A stretch of DNA of 64,000 nt from Polytrichum commune (taxonomy: Eukaryota > Streptophyta > Polytrichopsida > Polytrichales > Polytrichaceae). Of this stretch, positions 36,751 through 49,913 are shown in pieces (the first letter of the stretch is position 1; the number at the start of each line of letters is the position of its first letter). Both the position numbers and the translations under genes were made by a program. Location: assembly GCA_950295325.1 (NCBI GenBank), contig OX485805.1, positions 28,569,501 to 28,633,500 on the forward strand, written 5' to 3'. Below the pieces are notes generated by a model that saw only the letters and a program-made list of their open reading frames with translations, did not search any database and was not told the origin of the DNA.

Positions 36751-37285
36751 GGAGCCCACCGCCACGACGGAGCGAGGGAGGGCGAGCTAGGCAGCTCCCG
36801 CCCGTTCGCGTCGCTTGTAACTTGGCTGCTTGCTCGTCTCCCCCGTCGCTCGTTGCTGGTTGGCTTCGACCTCCTCCTCCATAGACACGCAGCCAGCCAG
36901 CCAGGAAGAAAGAGAGGTTTGCCGGGCCCCCCCTCCCTCCAGTCTGCCTCCCTCCCTCTCGGTCCTTCGGAGTGCAGTGGAGAGCTTAACTCGAGAATCG
37001 AATCTTCAACTTCCTATGTCGGATACCGCCCCTTTCTGTCACTGAGGCTTCCCACTCACCTGTACTCCTCACCATCCACCCAGTGAGCCTCCTTGACTTT
37101 CTTCTCTCCTCTTGGTTCCGTTTCTTGCTCTGTCGTCACAATCACTAGGAGGGGCGTGGTGTTGGGTGTTGGGTCCGTGCCCTTGCTGTTTTTCACGCCA
37201 GGGTTTTGTGTGGGGTTTGGGCAGCGGCAGGGTTAGGTGCGTTTTTTGTGTGGGGGGAGGCATCGCAACGGGGGCTGCTGCTGCG
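36751..37285 (+). promoter_or_regulatory. Presumed promoter and CT-rich 5' leader of the NAP1-related gene
   Basis: GC content rises and the plus strand becomes rich in C and T blocks (CCTCCCTC, TCTCTCCT), typical of plant 5' leaders. I cannot place the transcription start. A full telo-box (AAACCCTAA on the minus strand) lies at 37584-37592 in intron 1. Confidence 0.4.
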
Positions 37286-40200
37286 ATGGATAAAGGGAAG
37301 CGTGCCAAAGTGGAGGAGGAGGAAGGCTCCGAACTGGACGCCGAGTTGGTCATGGCCATCGAGAAGCTCCAGGAGGTGCAGGACGAGCTGGAACGGGTGC
37401 GTGCAAACCCTCGCCTCCCTTCCTTTCCCCTTGCTTTCGAAACTCTCTTGCAATTTGGCAACGCGCATAAGGAATGGCTCCGGAATGTGTCCCGTGCTGC
37501 CCCTGTGCCAGCTTTTTCTTTGCTTTTTCGTTCGAGGGGGTTAGGGGTGGGGTTTTAGGGTATGTCGGGTTTAGCATCGAGTGTTAGGGTTTGAGGGAGG
37601 CATGCATGGCTGCCTACGAGAATGTGGTATTTCGGTGCTCATTTCATCAACCGAGAGTTCAGTCAACCCAGAGTGGAGTGCGGATGCATTTTATATGCCG
37701 CAGTTCTTGCCTACCAACTGTTTGAGAGCATCTGAGTTTTCGAGTTCTTGCTTTGGAATGTGTCTGGGATGAACAGACGGGTCATGCATTTAACGGCAAT
37801 GCCTTTGAGCTTTGACTACTATGAGGGTATATTCAGGCGGCAATTGTTTCTGTTTTTTGAATGTTTTTTATGTGTTTTTTTTTTTTGGTAATCTGAGTGG
37901 CAGGCCTTGTCTTGTGGAACACGAAGTATGTGGGAGTAGCGTAGTGAATAAAGTGGGTTGGGGTCGGTGTATTCAGTTCGAAAACTCGGGCTTTTTCTAT
38001 CTCTTGGAGAGAGGCATTTAATACAAATTTAATACATCTCTCAGCAGTGTAGAGGGAATTTTTTCTGGTTTTGGGTCTACTTGAACGTGGCATCCATCAT
38101 TGTGGAAGGAGCAATTTCTTCACTTATTGTTGTGGATTGATGGAGGGAGGAAAGGGTGGAGTTGCAAAAGACTCATGCAACGGGTTGGGTGGGCAGGTAA
38201 ATGAGGAGGCTAGTGACAAGGTGCTGGAGGTGGAGCAGAAATACAATGAAGTCCGGCGCCCTGTGTACAACAAACGCAATGACATTATACACAATATCCC
38301 AGACTTTTGGCTCACTGCTGTATGTGTCTCTGGACTTAACGACCATCATCAGAACCTTTTGTACACCAAAGCCTTGAACCCAAGAACATTTTTTGTGAAA
38401 GCCTGTTGTGGTTGAAAGTCCATCACTTGGTGCATAGGAGAATTATCTTGATACAGCTTGATTAAGAAAATGGTGATGAGTAGTAGCCCATGAATACGTG
38501 TAACAAGTGTGTGCTATGTGGTCCGAATGCAGTTTCTTAGCCACCCCGTGCTTTGCGACCTTTTGACAGATGAGGATCAAAAGGTATGTGATCCTGCAAA
38601 TGATTTAATACATTTTTTGTGATTGCATATATGAAATGTGAGATCTACATTTACATAAAAGTCACACTTTTAGCTAAGATTATTGGAACTCCAGCTCCTT
38701 GATGAGCAGTAGTGAGGGTTGAGTGTGTCTTTTAACACAGTTGGGTGTTCTGTATGGCAGGTCTTCAAGTACTTGGAGTCTTTGGATGTAGAGGACTTCA
38801 AGGATGTCAAATCAGGCTACAGCATCAGCTTTGTCAGTCCTCCTCACCAAAGTTGCTATTTTGGAAAATAAAATTGTTCTTCTTGCTTCCTGGTTTTAGT
38901 TCAGTAGGTAGTCGAGAAAGCTGTGAACTGCCATGTCGTGGATGCTTATTGTGTGACAGCTGTTTCGTGTACAGACCTTCCGTTCAAACCCTTACTTTGA
39001 GGATACAAAGCTAACAAAAGTCTTTCGATTCTCTGATGAGGGCACCACATCAGTGCTTGGTACTCAGCCAAGATGGAAGGATGGCATGGTAAGGGGGTTG
39101 GGCTTTAAAGTTATGCATGTTTCATGAATTGCTTGCACATGCCTTGGTTGAGCTCTTTTATTTCTAGTGGACAGGAAATCTGAATGCTTGTGTGCATTTG
39201 GAACTTTTGCCAATGGCAGGTCAAAGTAGGCACGAGATTGAGGTATGCTATGTTTATTATGTGCTGCTTGGGGGTGACACTACTATTAAAGGCTTCTTTG
39301 AATGACCAAGAATATGTTTTTGGCAGGATCTAACCAATGGTGTATTACCGGAAAAGGAAGGGCACAAGCGGCCCCATACCGAGGACAGGTCTGACCCAGA
39401 AACTTGTGATCTTTGCAAAGGTCCTCCTTGGTTACATTCCAATTCAATCTTATATACATATGTTACTGGTTTGATGCTGTGGTATATTCAACCAATATGC
39501 TTCCTTTCAGTTCCTGTAGGTGAGTCTGTTTCAGGGTTATCAGTTCCAACCTGAGGTTTGTGTTAATTAATGAGAGTTTTTCTTTTCTTTTCGTGAGCAG
39601 TTTCTTCAAGTGGTTCTCAGATACTCAGCAGAAGGAGTCTCTGGATGGGATCCAAGATGAGGTCAGATTGGTGTGCATTTATTATTTGGCTTTCTGCTTG
39701 GTAGATGTGACCTGTAATGATCTATCTTTTCTGAATGATTTGTAATGAACGTCTACGGGAACCTTTCAAGAAGTCTGGATTAGTTTTCACTCAATGTGCT
39801 GCACCAAGTTCTGCTGGGCATCATCTACAGGACATTCCTTTCATTCCTTGCAATGGAATTTCTCTTGGTGAATGGTCCAGTAATGGTTTTATTATTGGTG
39901 GGTCCATATAAAAAGGGCTGATGATCTGAACCTATATGAGCATGAAGATCATTGGAATGCTAAGGACCGGAATAATGCCTTTTCAAATGCAGGTGGCAGA
40001 AGTAATAAAGGATGACCTTTGGCCAAATCCTCTTAAGTACTTCAACAATGTAAGTCCTGTATGCACCTCTAGTTGGTTCTGCTTATCCAGTGAGGGTGTG
40101 CTGTTATGTGACTGCTTTTATGTATGATGGTGGACAGTAAGAAGTTTAACTCTCCACTTGTGTCAGGCACGACCCATGATTTTTAGACATGAAACTTGTC

Positions 40201-40749
40201 CTTAGTGCTGGTCTGGAACATTATTATTTGCACCAACCTTGATTACCATTTCGGACAATGCTTGTTACTGCAGAGACTTGGGAATCTTATTCTTGCTCCG
40301 ACCTTCTAAAAGAATAATTCTAATAGATACAGTCGACTTCTAGTTTTGGTTCTGAATTGATTATCTCATGGCCACAGGAGCCAGAGGAAGATGGATTTGA
40401 AAGTGGTGATCAAGATGAGGATGATGAGGATCCGGTATCATTCAATGTGCCTATTTCTCTCCCTAATTATCTGTGACTGTCAAGCTTAGCTGTAATATGT
40501 CAAGTTTCTATCATTGACTTTATGTTGTTGTAGATATGCATTGTAAAGGTTGGCAATGTTTCATGTGCCTATTTGGAAGCACTCTAATGGAAACTATAAG
40601 TTTATTGTATCTATGTGGTTACAGCAGTTAAGGATATTGACTTATTTTATGCTGTGTTGGCTGTTTCTATGAACCAGGGTAAGGGTGCTGATGGCTTAGA
40701 TGATGAAGATGACGAGCCTGATGAAGACGAGGAGGATGAGGACAACTAA
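37286..40749 (+). CDS. NRP1: NAP1-related protein (SET/NRP-type histone chaperone), complete
   Basis: Nuclear H2A-H2B chaperone of the SET/TAF-I branch of the NAP family, acting in nucleosome assembly and, in Arabidopsis, in root growth and recombination. Ten exons join in frame to 259 residues, close to Arabidopsis NRP1/NRP2 (about 256). An N-terminal dimerisation helix ([18 protein letters not shown]) leads into [20 protein letters not shown] and the earmuff fold ([51 protein letters not shown]). The last two exons encode an acidic tail rich in Asp and Glu, as in all SET proteins. Exons: 37286-37396, 38197-38319, 38533-38583, 38761-38832, 38975-39088, 39327-39388, 39601-39661, 39993-40049, 40378-40434, 40678-40749. 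The start at 37286 is preferred although the frame is open upstream. The symbol is by family; NRP1 and NRP2 cannot be told apart. Confidence 0.93.
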
Positions 40750-43382
40750 ATGGGAGGGTCTAGCTAGCAAGGTGTTACACTATTTTGTTGGGTCGCCATG
40801 AGTGTCAGTAGCCGATGAGGATGATGCCGAGGGGGGGAGGGCTTGTGCCTTCTTTATGGAAGGCACTTGATTCAGGACCCTGTTAGCATTTGCAATATGA
40901 TGCATAGGGTCCAATTTTCTGCCTCTCCTTCCAAGGGGTGACACAGCTAGCTAACCGCATTTGAATGTTGAGAGCACAGTTATTGGTTACCAAAAATAGA
41001 TGGCTGTACAGGTCGCAGCAGTTGTGGGGTGGACCATGTAGGAGGGGGAACTGGAATTTTGGTGCGAGACAAGTAGTGTGCCAGCCAATCCGTTGTGACC
41101 CAATCCTACTCATCGGTTAAAGGCCTGATGATTTAGCTACTAATAGTGGGGAGCTGGGAGGACGATGCCAAAGGTAGTAGTGGCATTTTTCATCACACCA
41201 TTTTAACACTTCCATGTAGAAAAACCATGACTAGGAGGGTGTCCTGGTTTGGGCTTTTTCAATGACGCGAACTCATGCGGATGCTCCTAGGTAGTAAATT
41301 ATTTTTCTTGACTCAGCAGATATCATCCTCTCTTTCTCTGGAAGGAAAGGGCAATGTTACTGCTGTTGGTTCACTCCGTTTCTGTATCTGTGATGTAGCT
41401 CTTCATTGAGCTTCTGTACTCAACTGCATGGAAATGTTACACATGTTGGCAATGTAGACCATTCAACCTGTCATTGTGCGTTTTGTTTGATCTGATCACT
41501 TAACTGGACCATATTTTTCTGTTATTGGAAGGTCTGTAGCCACTTCTTGCGCCAGTTGGGGAATAGCAGTTGACTAGGTTGTGCTGAATGGGAACTTTTG
41601 GTTTGATCGCAATGCTTGCAAAGCCCAATAACCTTATGCTAAACTAAAAATTTATTCTATCTATGTATTTCCAACGATTTCTCACTTTATTTCATTGTAT
41701 CACGATGTAATAGTCTCCTTCGTATCACTGTATTACGATGTAATAGTCTCCTATAATGTCTCAACTCATATATATAAACTGTATATTCTGCTGGGTTACT
41801 TGCCAACCGGAGGTGGAAGTGTCTAATTCTACCAGTAACCCAATTCCGACACATATTTCTGGTTGGTTGCTATAAGCTTACATCAAAATGGCTTTCCAAC
41901 AACCAAATCAATATATACTACACTGTAGTATTACATGAGGAAGATGTGCTCAAATTCAACACAGTAATTAAGGGGTATGTGCTTAGGTGTGGATCTAAGA
42001 GCGGACACCAAAGTCACATGTGCTTAAAAGAGTGCTAAAAATATGCTAACCATTATGGACTCAATAATCAACATGTATGGGAAGATCCATAGGCCCACTT
42101 AGCGAGGACAAGAATCTTCACTTTGATAATAAATAAGATACTCATATGAGCTCTGAAAACTTAGGCAAATGAATATGGACGAATCACTGCAGGATGTGGA
42201 AGCATATAGGAAATCTTCCCAAAGTATGTATGTCTACTTTAAGCACCCAACAATAATCATACATTTGGGCATGCCAGTAACAATTTTGAGACCAACCGAC
42301 ACATACAACTTCCTCTCCTTAAAGTTTTCAAACATTGATTTTTCAAACTTCTTGTACTTACCCTCAACAGTACAGAAACAAATTTAACTCCCCACAATAC
42401 AAACCAGATTGTATAGCACAATATTTGATGCCCTCAATGAAAATGTGATTTATATATATAACCCTGTCCAATAATCCATTATTTAGACAACCGAGTCCTG
42501 CTAACCTTCTAGGTACTGGTGTTAATTCAACAAAAAATTGATTTTCTCCAGAAATATTGTTTCAATAGTGAACATTATTAAGGGGACCTAGATGACCAAT
42601 TAATGTGCACAATCATGCTTCAACTTCATAGCAAATAAGATATTTATAAGAGCGCAATGAAGATGCATTCCACCAAGTATGCACTCATATAGACATACAC
42701 TCATGAAATATTTCATTTTGTCATAAGACGTTCAAGTTGCTACTTTTTGACAAGTGGGTTTAATATTTCATAATTTACACCACCAAGTCTTGCTCAATTT
42801 GCAGGTACTGGTGTCAATTTGTACAACAACTTGATTTTCCATTGTGATAGTGCTTCTTGTCCTACTCAATTGGCAGACCACTAGGTCAAGCAAGGCCTGA
42901 TGATTTACCTACTAATACTGTATTGAGATACCAATAGAGAAGACAACGTAGATACTCAATGGTCATTACACATGTATATCAATCATGCTCTCACTTTTTA
43001 CATAAGATACCCAAGCCCAGGAAAATAATTGAAATTGTTTGGACTTCTGATTATTTGTTGGTGTTGATAGAGCATTTCCCAATGGCAGTGAGAAGAGTAA
43101 ATGCACGAGTAAGTGTGAATGGAGCAATGGGTTTGCAGTCTCCAAAATTTGTGTCAGTGGCTTTATAAGCGTTACCCCACATTGCATAGAACCGAAAACA
43201 GATGTTCTTCTGATGTGTCTAACCTAAGTGCACATGACTAACTGAGGTCTCCTAAAAATCTACAAAATATTGCCCCTGCTTGGGCCTCTAACTCTACTGT
43301 GCCTACAAGGTACAATTTGCAATCCGCCATCTTTGATGAGCTGAAACCTGATCTTACTGTACACTCGCGAACAAGAAAGTCT
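40750..43382. other. Spacer between convergent genes, 3' UTRs and diverged repeats
   Basis: This contains the 3' UTR of the histone chaperone (extent uncertain) and that of SDE2 from the other side. A short tandem duplication sits near 41698-41758 (CACGATGTAATAGTCTCCT twice). Similar blocks about 295 bp apart (42485-42560 and 42780-42860, both with AGGTACTGGTGT) and a shared GGCCTGATGATTTA block at 41122 and 42895 show older duplications. No gene is supported. Confidence 0.5.
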
Positions 43383-45837
43383 TCACCGTTTTGTTCCTTT
43401 GGGCTTGGCTGCAAAATGTTTCCTGTCCAACTTCTCCAATGAGGTAGATTTCAAGAGAAACAAACGTTCTGCTCTCTCTGACAAACTGCCTCCACATTTA
43501 AGGCCTCTTGCCTGTAGCTCCACCTTCAACTTCTCCAAACCAAGTACCTGCACTCCAACATTCAGCTGTTAAAGCTTTCTCCAATACTAGAAAGCATATT
43601 TCAAGTGAATGGTCAAGCAGAAGTAAAAAAACAGTGACAGTTGCGGATGAACAAACATTAGCACAAACACTTGACTCACCTCCATGTCTTTTGCAGATTG
43701 AAACTTTTCGAAGAGCAGAGGGCCATCCTCAACCAACTCTGTTGTTCTGTCAGTATCTGGCTCTTGCAAGGTTGGCATTACATCAGATGTTGTGGACTTT
43801 CCTCCCTCAGGAATAGCCTTCTCAGCTTCAGGTTCCAAGACCACATTCTTTGAGCAATGTTCTTTGGGTGCATCCTTGCCAACTTTGGTCAAGCTGCTTG
43901 TCAACCCTGACATTTCGGCCTTGGAGTGCACAGGGCTGTCAACTGGACTCTGTAAATTAGGACTGCTAGACCCTAATGCCGGTTCCTCCTGCTCAGGTGT
44001 TGCCACAGCTTCCTTTGCAGCTGTTTTATCACTAGCTCCACTACTAGTAGATGGAGATCCTTCTGCATCCATATCCTCTTCATCACTGTCATCATCTTCA
44101 TCCTCGTCACCCAACCTGATGCAATTCACAGACTGTGTCAGCAATAATCCACAATCCAGCAACATGAAAAAAATTATGCTTTTCACTATACAACACCGCA
44201 CTCAACTCCACACGATTCTACCCATATTACTTTCACAATCTGGATAATTGGAGATAAAGACACCTCCAGTGTGCACATCTATGTACCAGGAAATCATGCA
44301 CCAGTGGTCCATATGGAATTAGGATACAAGAGGTTCAACATATTCTGAACCTCCCACCTTCTGTTTAAAACTGTTCATAATTCCAAGCTAGATGTGGTGG
44401 AAACTAATCATTCCAGGCAGGGGAATTTTGGTGTTGTTCATGCACAGGAGACACAAACCTAGGTCAAATGTGACATCGCTTGAGAGGAGAAATTCCTATA
44501 CAACTTTGTCTCATCCCTACTTATCCTTTCTCATGCAAATGTTGGCCAAGGGAAGATTTTGCACGCAAACTTTACTAAGGTGGATGGTGCTAAAACCGTC
44601 ACTGTAGTGTAAAGCTATTATTAGATTGATGAAATATTAGTTGTCTCATTGGCAATTGAAAGCAGATTCCAACGCACCTAAGTATGCCATTTATTGAATT
44701 CCGTATGCAAAAGTTGTAGTGGTTCAACGTTTTATGGGTAGATAATCCAAATCCAGCGCATGAGCTTGATGTCAAGGTGGAGGACATTCTCAAAATCAAT
44801 ATGTTCTTTTAGTACAAGTTTTTCTCAGGATTTTAGGATGTTGGTTTGAATTGAGCGGGGTGTTAGCTTTAGCATGCTCTTATCTAAAAGTATATGGACC
44901 TCTTGTGGGTACTCCCACATTTCTGGGCATCGAATTGATTGGCTCGGTCATTGTCTCATCTGGTTAGCAATTGTGATAAATCACAAAGATTTCCATTTCA
45001 AGATTCAGCTTCGGAGTTGAGATGCAGAAATTCGAAGAAGTCATCTCGATTCTCGATCTCTTTACGTGATCACATAGACCTTCCCAATTTTGTCAACTAT
45101 TGAACCCAAAGGCAGCATGTGAAATAGACCGAGGAATCAGAGGCATAACCCAATGAAAATAATTCATTAACTTACCACAACCGTGCCCGTTTCGCAAACA
45201 CAGCCGCGTCCTCTACCGTTTTGCGCTTTCCATCAGCATCAATCTTCTTTGCTTCCACTAACCCTGATGCCACAGCTAGGTCCACCTCCTCCATGGTGCG
45301 TGAAGTCTCTGCCCTAAACCTCTCAAGCTCCAAGAAGACTCCAGAATCCTCCTCTTTGGCCTTCTTATCCTTCTTCAGAAACTCTTCCGCCGTCTTCTCC
45401 AGCTCCCGCTCTTCCGCATCCGCCTTCCACTCCTTCAATTTCTTCTCTGCGTTCACATGGCGCAAGCGGCGTCCACTCATGTCTCTACAGGCGTCGAAAT
45501 TGCTGGTCTTCTTCTGCCCTGCCTTGGTGGCCGCCCCTCGCAACAGGGATCCAAACCCTCCCTTGCCACCACGCAAGCGCAACAAGAGCGTACAGGACGG
45601 GAGTCCACCATCTTCACAGAATGTAATATGCGAGTGCGGGGAGACTAGGGTTGTGCCTGTTACCAGCCGCTGGCAGTGCTGCGGAATGCCCGTGCGCATC
45701 CACACCTGCGTGGCTATGTCGGCGCCCGTGACCGCCTCGCCATGTGGATGTTCAAAGTGCAGACATAGGGTTCGCCCGTCCAGGCCTCGCAGCAGCATCT
45801 GCTTGTGCTGCCGATCATTCTTCTTAAGCGTCGCCAT
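43383..45837 (-). CDS. SDE2: SDE2 homologue (ubiquitin-like fold, GG-KGG processing site, SAP domain), complete
   Basis: SDE2 proteins are made as a precursor with an N-terminal ubiquitin-like fold that is cleaved after a diglycine; the released part starts with Lys. In fission yeast it joins the spliceosome and aids splicing of selected introns; in human cells it acts at stalled replication forks. Three exons (45176-45837, 43680-44115, 43383-43547) give 420 residues. Visible parts: ubiquitin-like region 1-91 ending LLLRLRGG, then KGGFGSLLR from residue 92; the conserved [14 protein letters not shown]; a long charged helix; an acidic stretch ([13 protein letters not shown]) near 222; and a C-terminal SAP motif ([19 protein letters not shown]) from 368. 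The frame is open upstream of the chosen ATG; 45837 was taken because MATLKKND directly precedes the ubiquitin-like fold. No missing residues noted. Confidence 0.93.
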
Positions 45838-46129
45838 GTGCGGCGAGCTTGAAGACACAAGGGCTTGAATTGCCGTAACAAGGACAATGCGCACACACAA
45901 TAAAAACGAACTAAACGAACGGACAAAACGAAATGATCGAACTAGAAAGTTGTTTCGAAGTCGAAGAGCTTGACCTAATTGGCGCAACAACAAAGGAACA
46001 GCAAACGAACAAGACGTTGTTTCGAAGGTTCCCACTCTTGCCTCCTTTCCCTCTCACTACCGTACGAGATCGATCAACGGATGACGGGTGACGGGTGGCT
46101 CTTCTCCCCTGCCAAAACTACACTAATAA
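45838..46129 (-). promoter_or_regulatory. Presumed promoter and 5' leader of SDE2
   Basis: About 290 bp between the SDE2 start and a MITE insertion. The leader is rich in AACGAAC-type repeats on the plus strand (45895-46010). No TATA box is certain. Confidence 0.35.
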
Positions 46130-46626
46130 GGGCCGGTTCACACGGGGTCCCAAGTCCCAAGTCCCAACATGGAGGCAAAGTCCCAACTTTTGAGCCTCAA
46201 GAAATTATTAAAATATGTTCAACTATATGAAAATTCGGACATTACCATTACTTAGTTGATGAATTATGTTTAGTTGCCCTAACTTCATATTCACTCTTAA
46301 GCAATGGGATTCCAACAACCAGAGTCTTTATTCTTGAATCTACTGTTGGGCCTATGAACATGGACACATTACATTACTATTATTATTATTATTATTTATT
46401 TTTATTTTTGGACCTGTGTTGAGAGTTGGGTCTAGCTTTTTGCTTGACCCAACTTTGAACACAAGTATCAAGCCTCACCTCCAAAAAGTGTTGTCATGTA
46501 GGTATCCATGTCATAATTGGGACTTAGGACCCTGTGTGAAGTGGTAGGTCCCAACTTCCATGCTCTCAATAGTTGAGAGTCTATGGATTAACATCCAGTG
46601 ACTTGGGACCCTGTGTGAAGTGGCCC
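46130..46626. mobile_element. PIF/Harbinger-like MITE, family B copy 2, upstream of SDE2
   Basis: A 497-bp element with ends GGGCCGGTTCACACGGGGTC and, in reverse complement, GGGCCACTTCACACAGGGTC, flanked by TAA and TAG. It is inverted relative to the copy at 29372-29748 and carries the same subterminal CCCAAGTCCCAA repeats. The right end resembles family A, linking the two families. An ATT microsatellite (46377-46398) lies inside. No transposase frame. Confidence 0.6.
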
Positions 46627-49386
46627 TAGATAATCCTATTAGTGTGGGTGAGAAACTAGCGCGGGCCTCTCTAATTATCTAGTAAGGGTGGAGATAATAT
46701 GGGAATAAAATTGTCTTAAATTAAAAGTACTAGCCTATAATAAAATATTGACTCACATCTACATTTTTTGAAAAATAATTGATGTGACCAACACTAATTT
46801 TAAAATAAACGTTTGGCATGGGTTATGTACATTTTCTATAAATTGTTATGCACGTTATGCTATGGTATTTAGTGTCATTTATGTTATAACTTGTGATGCT
46901 ATAACTTTTTAATCTGAATTTTATTTTTAAGTGACAATAATAAGTGACATAAAATACCATAAATGGCATATAGGTACTAGTATTCTATACAAGTGGTGCA
47001 AACAATACAATATACTATTGTAGTTATGTAGTAATGTCCAAGCCTCTTGCATGAGGTGTTTGGTATGAATGGAATCAGACTAGTGAAACATTATGTGAAC
47101 ATCATTATCCACATGATGTCCATGCTTTTAGTGGCATTGTTATGAGGGAAGAGACTTAGGGGTGGTTTTTGAAATGGGCTAAAGTTTGGCAACCAACCAA
47201 AACCAACCACATATGTGTTGTGATTCTATAAGGTTAGTAACTCACTCTTCAAGTGGAGTCCAATCATAAGTGAATAAGTGAGTGTTGATTTAAAGTGGTC
47301 CAAGAAATGAACCAAAGTTTGGCCTTGGTCTGATAAGCAACCCAAATTAGCCACGTGTGTAGGATAATGATAAAGGTAGAGCACTCTTGTGCCAACCAGC
47401 CGTGTGTTTTACTTCTGGGATGTTGGATGAAATATTAACCTTGGTGTCAAAGCACAATAGACATTACTAATGATGCCATCGAGGTGATAACTTTAGAAGT
47501 TTAAAACACCAATTTTAATGAAAGAAGTTCCTGGCAACCCCTCTGTCCGAGAAGAAAAACATTAGTTGTATGTACATAGTATATCTAGTGATTTTTGTGT
47601 TTATTTTAAGAAGCCAATAAAACGTTAATGACTTAAAAGGTCGCAATAGTCTCAAAAGTGGAAGTATATAAAAGGCGACAAACTTGGTTTGACAATAGGG
47701 TTATCTATAAAGTCTCTCAAAGAGGGACAAAAGTTGGCGTTTGTTCCATCTTTGAGAGAAATTTCTATTAAGAGTTTGTTAGCTCGTCATGCATTAGAGC
47801 ATAGTTTGAGAGTTGGGTGAAACTCCTTGGACATCCTGTGGCAAAGAACTTTAAGATCTAAAAGTAAGGTCCACCCATGGGACCCATCATCCTAAACAAT
47901 GAATCGGTCAATGCAAGGCTAGCTTGGTCCACCAATCCTAGTATGAAAAGCTAGAAAGCCAAGTTCAGAAAACATGTTAACCACTCTTTTAGCATATTAA
48001 ATTAAACCTCAAAAAAACTGCATGGATAAGTCCCAAACTCGCCTTTTAGCCAACTCACGCAAAGTACCCAAAGTTTGATCCCAACTTAGACTTAAAAAAT
48101 CTACTAAAATAAACCTTATTAATTAATATCATAAAAATTGTGATATTTTCACTTTTGGGTATTCCTTTTTGGAGATGTAATGGATCCCTTCCACCATAGA
48201 TGTCCTCTTTCGATAAATGACTACATCATTAGGTTGATTTACACCAGACTCATCTGAAAGTTGCATGTTAGTTTCTTTTACAAATTGTGTGCAAGTGGAT
48301 GCTATTAAGTGTTGAGTCACTTTCACATTTCCTCCATAATTTAATTGTTGTATCATATGAAGGATGCAAATTATTGTGTGTAAATACAACACAACAATTT
48401 GACAGTGGAAGCCAAGAGCCACACAGGTCCTTCTTCGACTTTGTCAAGGCTCCTGTCAAGTATTCTGAAGCTTGAGTTGCAACCATTTTTCTGTGCTCCT
48501 CATTTCTACTCATTATTATTCTTATGCCCCCTCCCCACCCGACTTTAGCTAAGCCTAAAAGTTGGTTCTAAAAACATGGCCTTCACACCATTGACATTAT
48601 TTGGTGCCGAGCCTAGTTGGCAAATGATGTGGCATGACTTACAAGTGGAGGTTTTAAGCTTCAAGCATCGAACCTCCCATCGGTACCTAGACATGAGGCA
48701 AGAATGCAGGACCTTTAAAAGTGTCGCCTCCCGTCCTTGTGATTGGTTGCTTTTTAGCCTTAGCTATGAGGCCACAAGGAGCTTCATTAACAAAAACCGA
48801 TGGTAGATAGATGAATAGTAAGGCATTTGGGGACGGGACAATAACTATCCAACATTCATTGCTTGGTGGATAAAACCATGAACATGTGTGAAAGCTACTT
48901 AACTAAAACCTACTCAAAAATCTCCAGAGCAAGTTCTTGCAGGTGCATTGGGATAGCTGGACACTTCTCCTATAACCGAGGGAGCTTTACCCGAGTTTTA
49001 GGAAAGACTTTGGTTATTTGGTAAAGTCAGGTGGGGAGGGGCCATTAGTGGACTAACAACATTCCGACGTTCAATTGCATGGCCAAAATTTGTGATAATA
49101 ACAGCAAATGGCGTCTTGCCATTTCATGATCCGATTGAAAGTCATCCATTCGATCAGGAGCCTTGCATCTCATTTACGAGCATACTCAAAGCAAGAGTAC
49201 ACTTTGCGCGGACGAGAGCACTTGGAGAAGTGGTTGTCATTTTCACGAGTATACTAGTCACCTGCATGAAAATCGATTGAATCATGTAAAAATGAATCCA
49301 CAGAAACTTCCAAATTTGCAAAGGCAGCAGGAAAGATGAAAGGTATTAACAGTTATCCTTTGATTCAAAGAGACTTATACTCGGGA
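46627..49386. other. Intergenic spacer
   Basis: No gene is supported. A small inverted-repeat element lies at 46861-46961. Two diverged direct repeats about 130 bp apart occur near 47170-47350 (AAAGTTTGGC blocks followed by AACCAAC/AACCCAA). Open frames at 48129-48513 on the minus strand have no family resemblance. Confidence 0.45.
46861..46961. mobile_element. AT-rich inverted-repeat element, family E copy 3
   Basis: About 101 bp with ends TATGGTATTTAGTGTCATTTA and, in reverse complement, TATGGTATTTTATGTCACTTA. The ends resemble the elements at 25669-25873 and 28657-29004. Confidence 0.4.
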
Positions 49387-49653
49387 GTTGGTTGTTTTGC
49401 ATGCAACATCTTCCATGTTGGGTAAGATTTTGGTGCATGTGTGGCGTGTGGAGGTTTAAACAAAAGAACATTCTATATTGTTTCATTGAGGGTCAAATCA
49501 TAAATTCGTTTTGGCATGCCAGGAGGTGCTAACATGAGTTTGGCCCTCAATGAACCAAATTAGGTTGTCTTCATTCAAATTTAAGCACTATCTCGAAGCA
49601 TGCACCACCACCAGTAAAAAGAAATCAATGATATTATACGAAAAACAACCAAT
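49387..49653. mobile_element. MITE family F copy 1
   Basis: About 267 bp with inverted ends TTGGTTGTTTTGCATGCAA (left) and ATTGGTTGTTTTTCG (right, reverse complement). It is homologous along its length to 49914-50174, in inverted orientation. No coding capacity. Confidence 0.5.
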
Positions 49654-49913
49654 AAAAATAAAAATCAAAGAGGACCAGCTCCCGAAAGAAAAAAAGTCCT
49701 GTTGGATTAAAGGATAACTCTATATTGCCGCACTTCTATGTGCATTAACAGACTGAATCTCATGGAATGTTTTCTTGACTGTTACTGTACCTCTAGGCCA
49801 TCAGTTTCAACACTTTTGTGTCGGAATATTTCAATTCCGAAATTCAGACAATAGAGTTATCGTTTTAACTTGATGGGATTTTTTGTTGGGAGTTGATCCC
49901 CTACGATTTTCAA

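Noticed and set aside
37112-37285. In-frame upstream extension of the NAP1-related protein
   Set aside because: The extra 58 residues are Cys/Gly-rich and unlike the family; the ATG at 37286 gives the expected N-terminus.
43792-44247. 151-codon plus-strand open frame
   Set aside because: It is a shadow of the acidic/Ser-rich second SDE2 exon on the other strand.
45221-45868. 215-codon plus-strand open frame
   Set aside because: It is antisense to the first SDE2 exon, whose protein is clearly conserved.
48129-48513. Minus-strand open frames considered as the SGR6 last exon
   Set aside because: The sequence does not resemble the HEAT helices expected after YLPQ.
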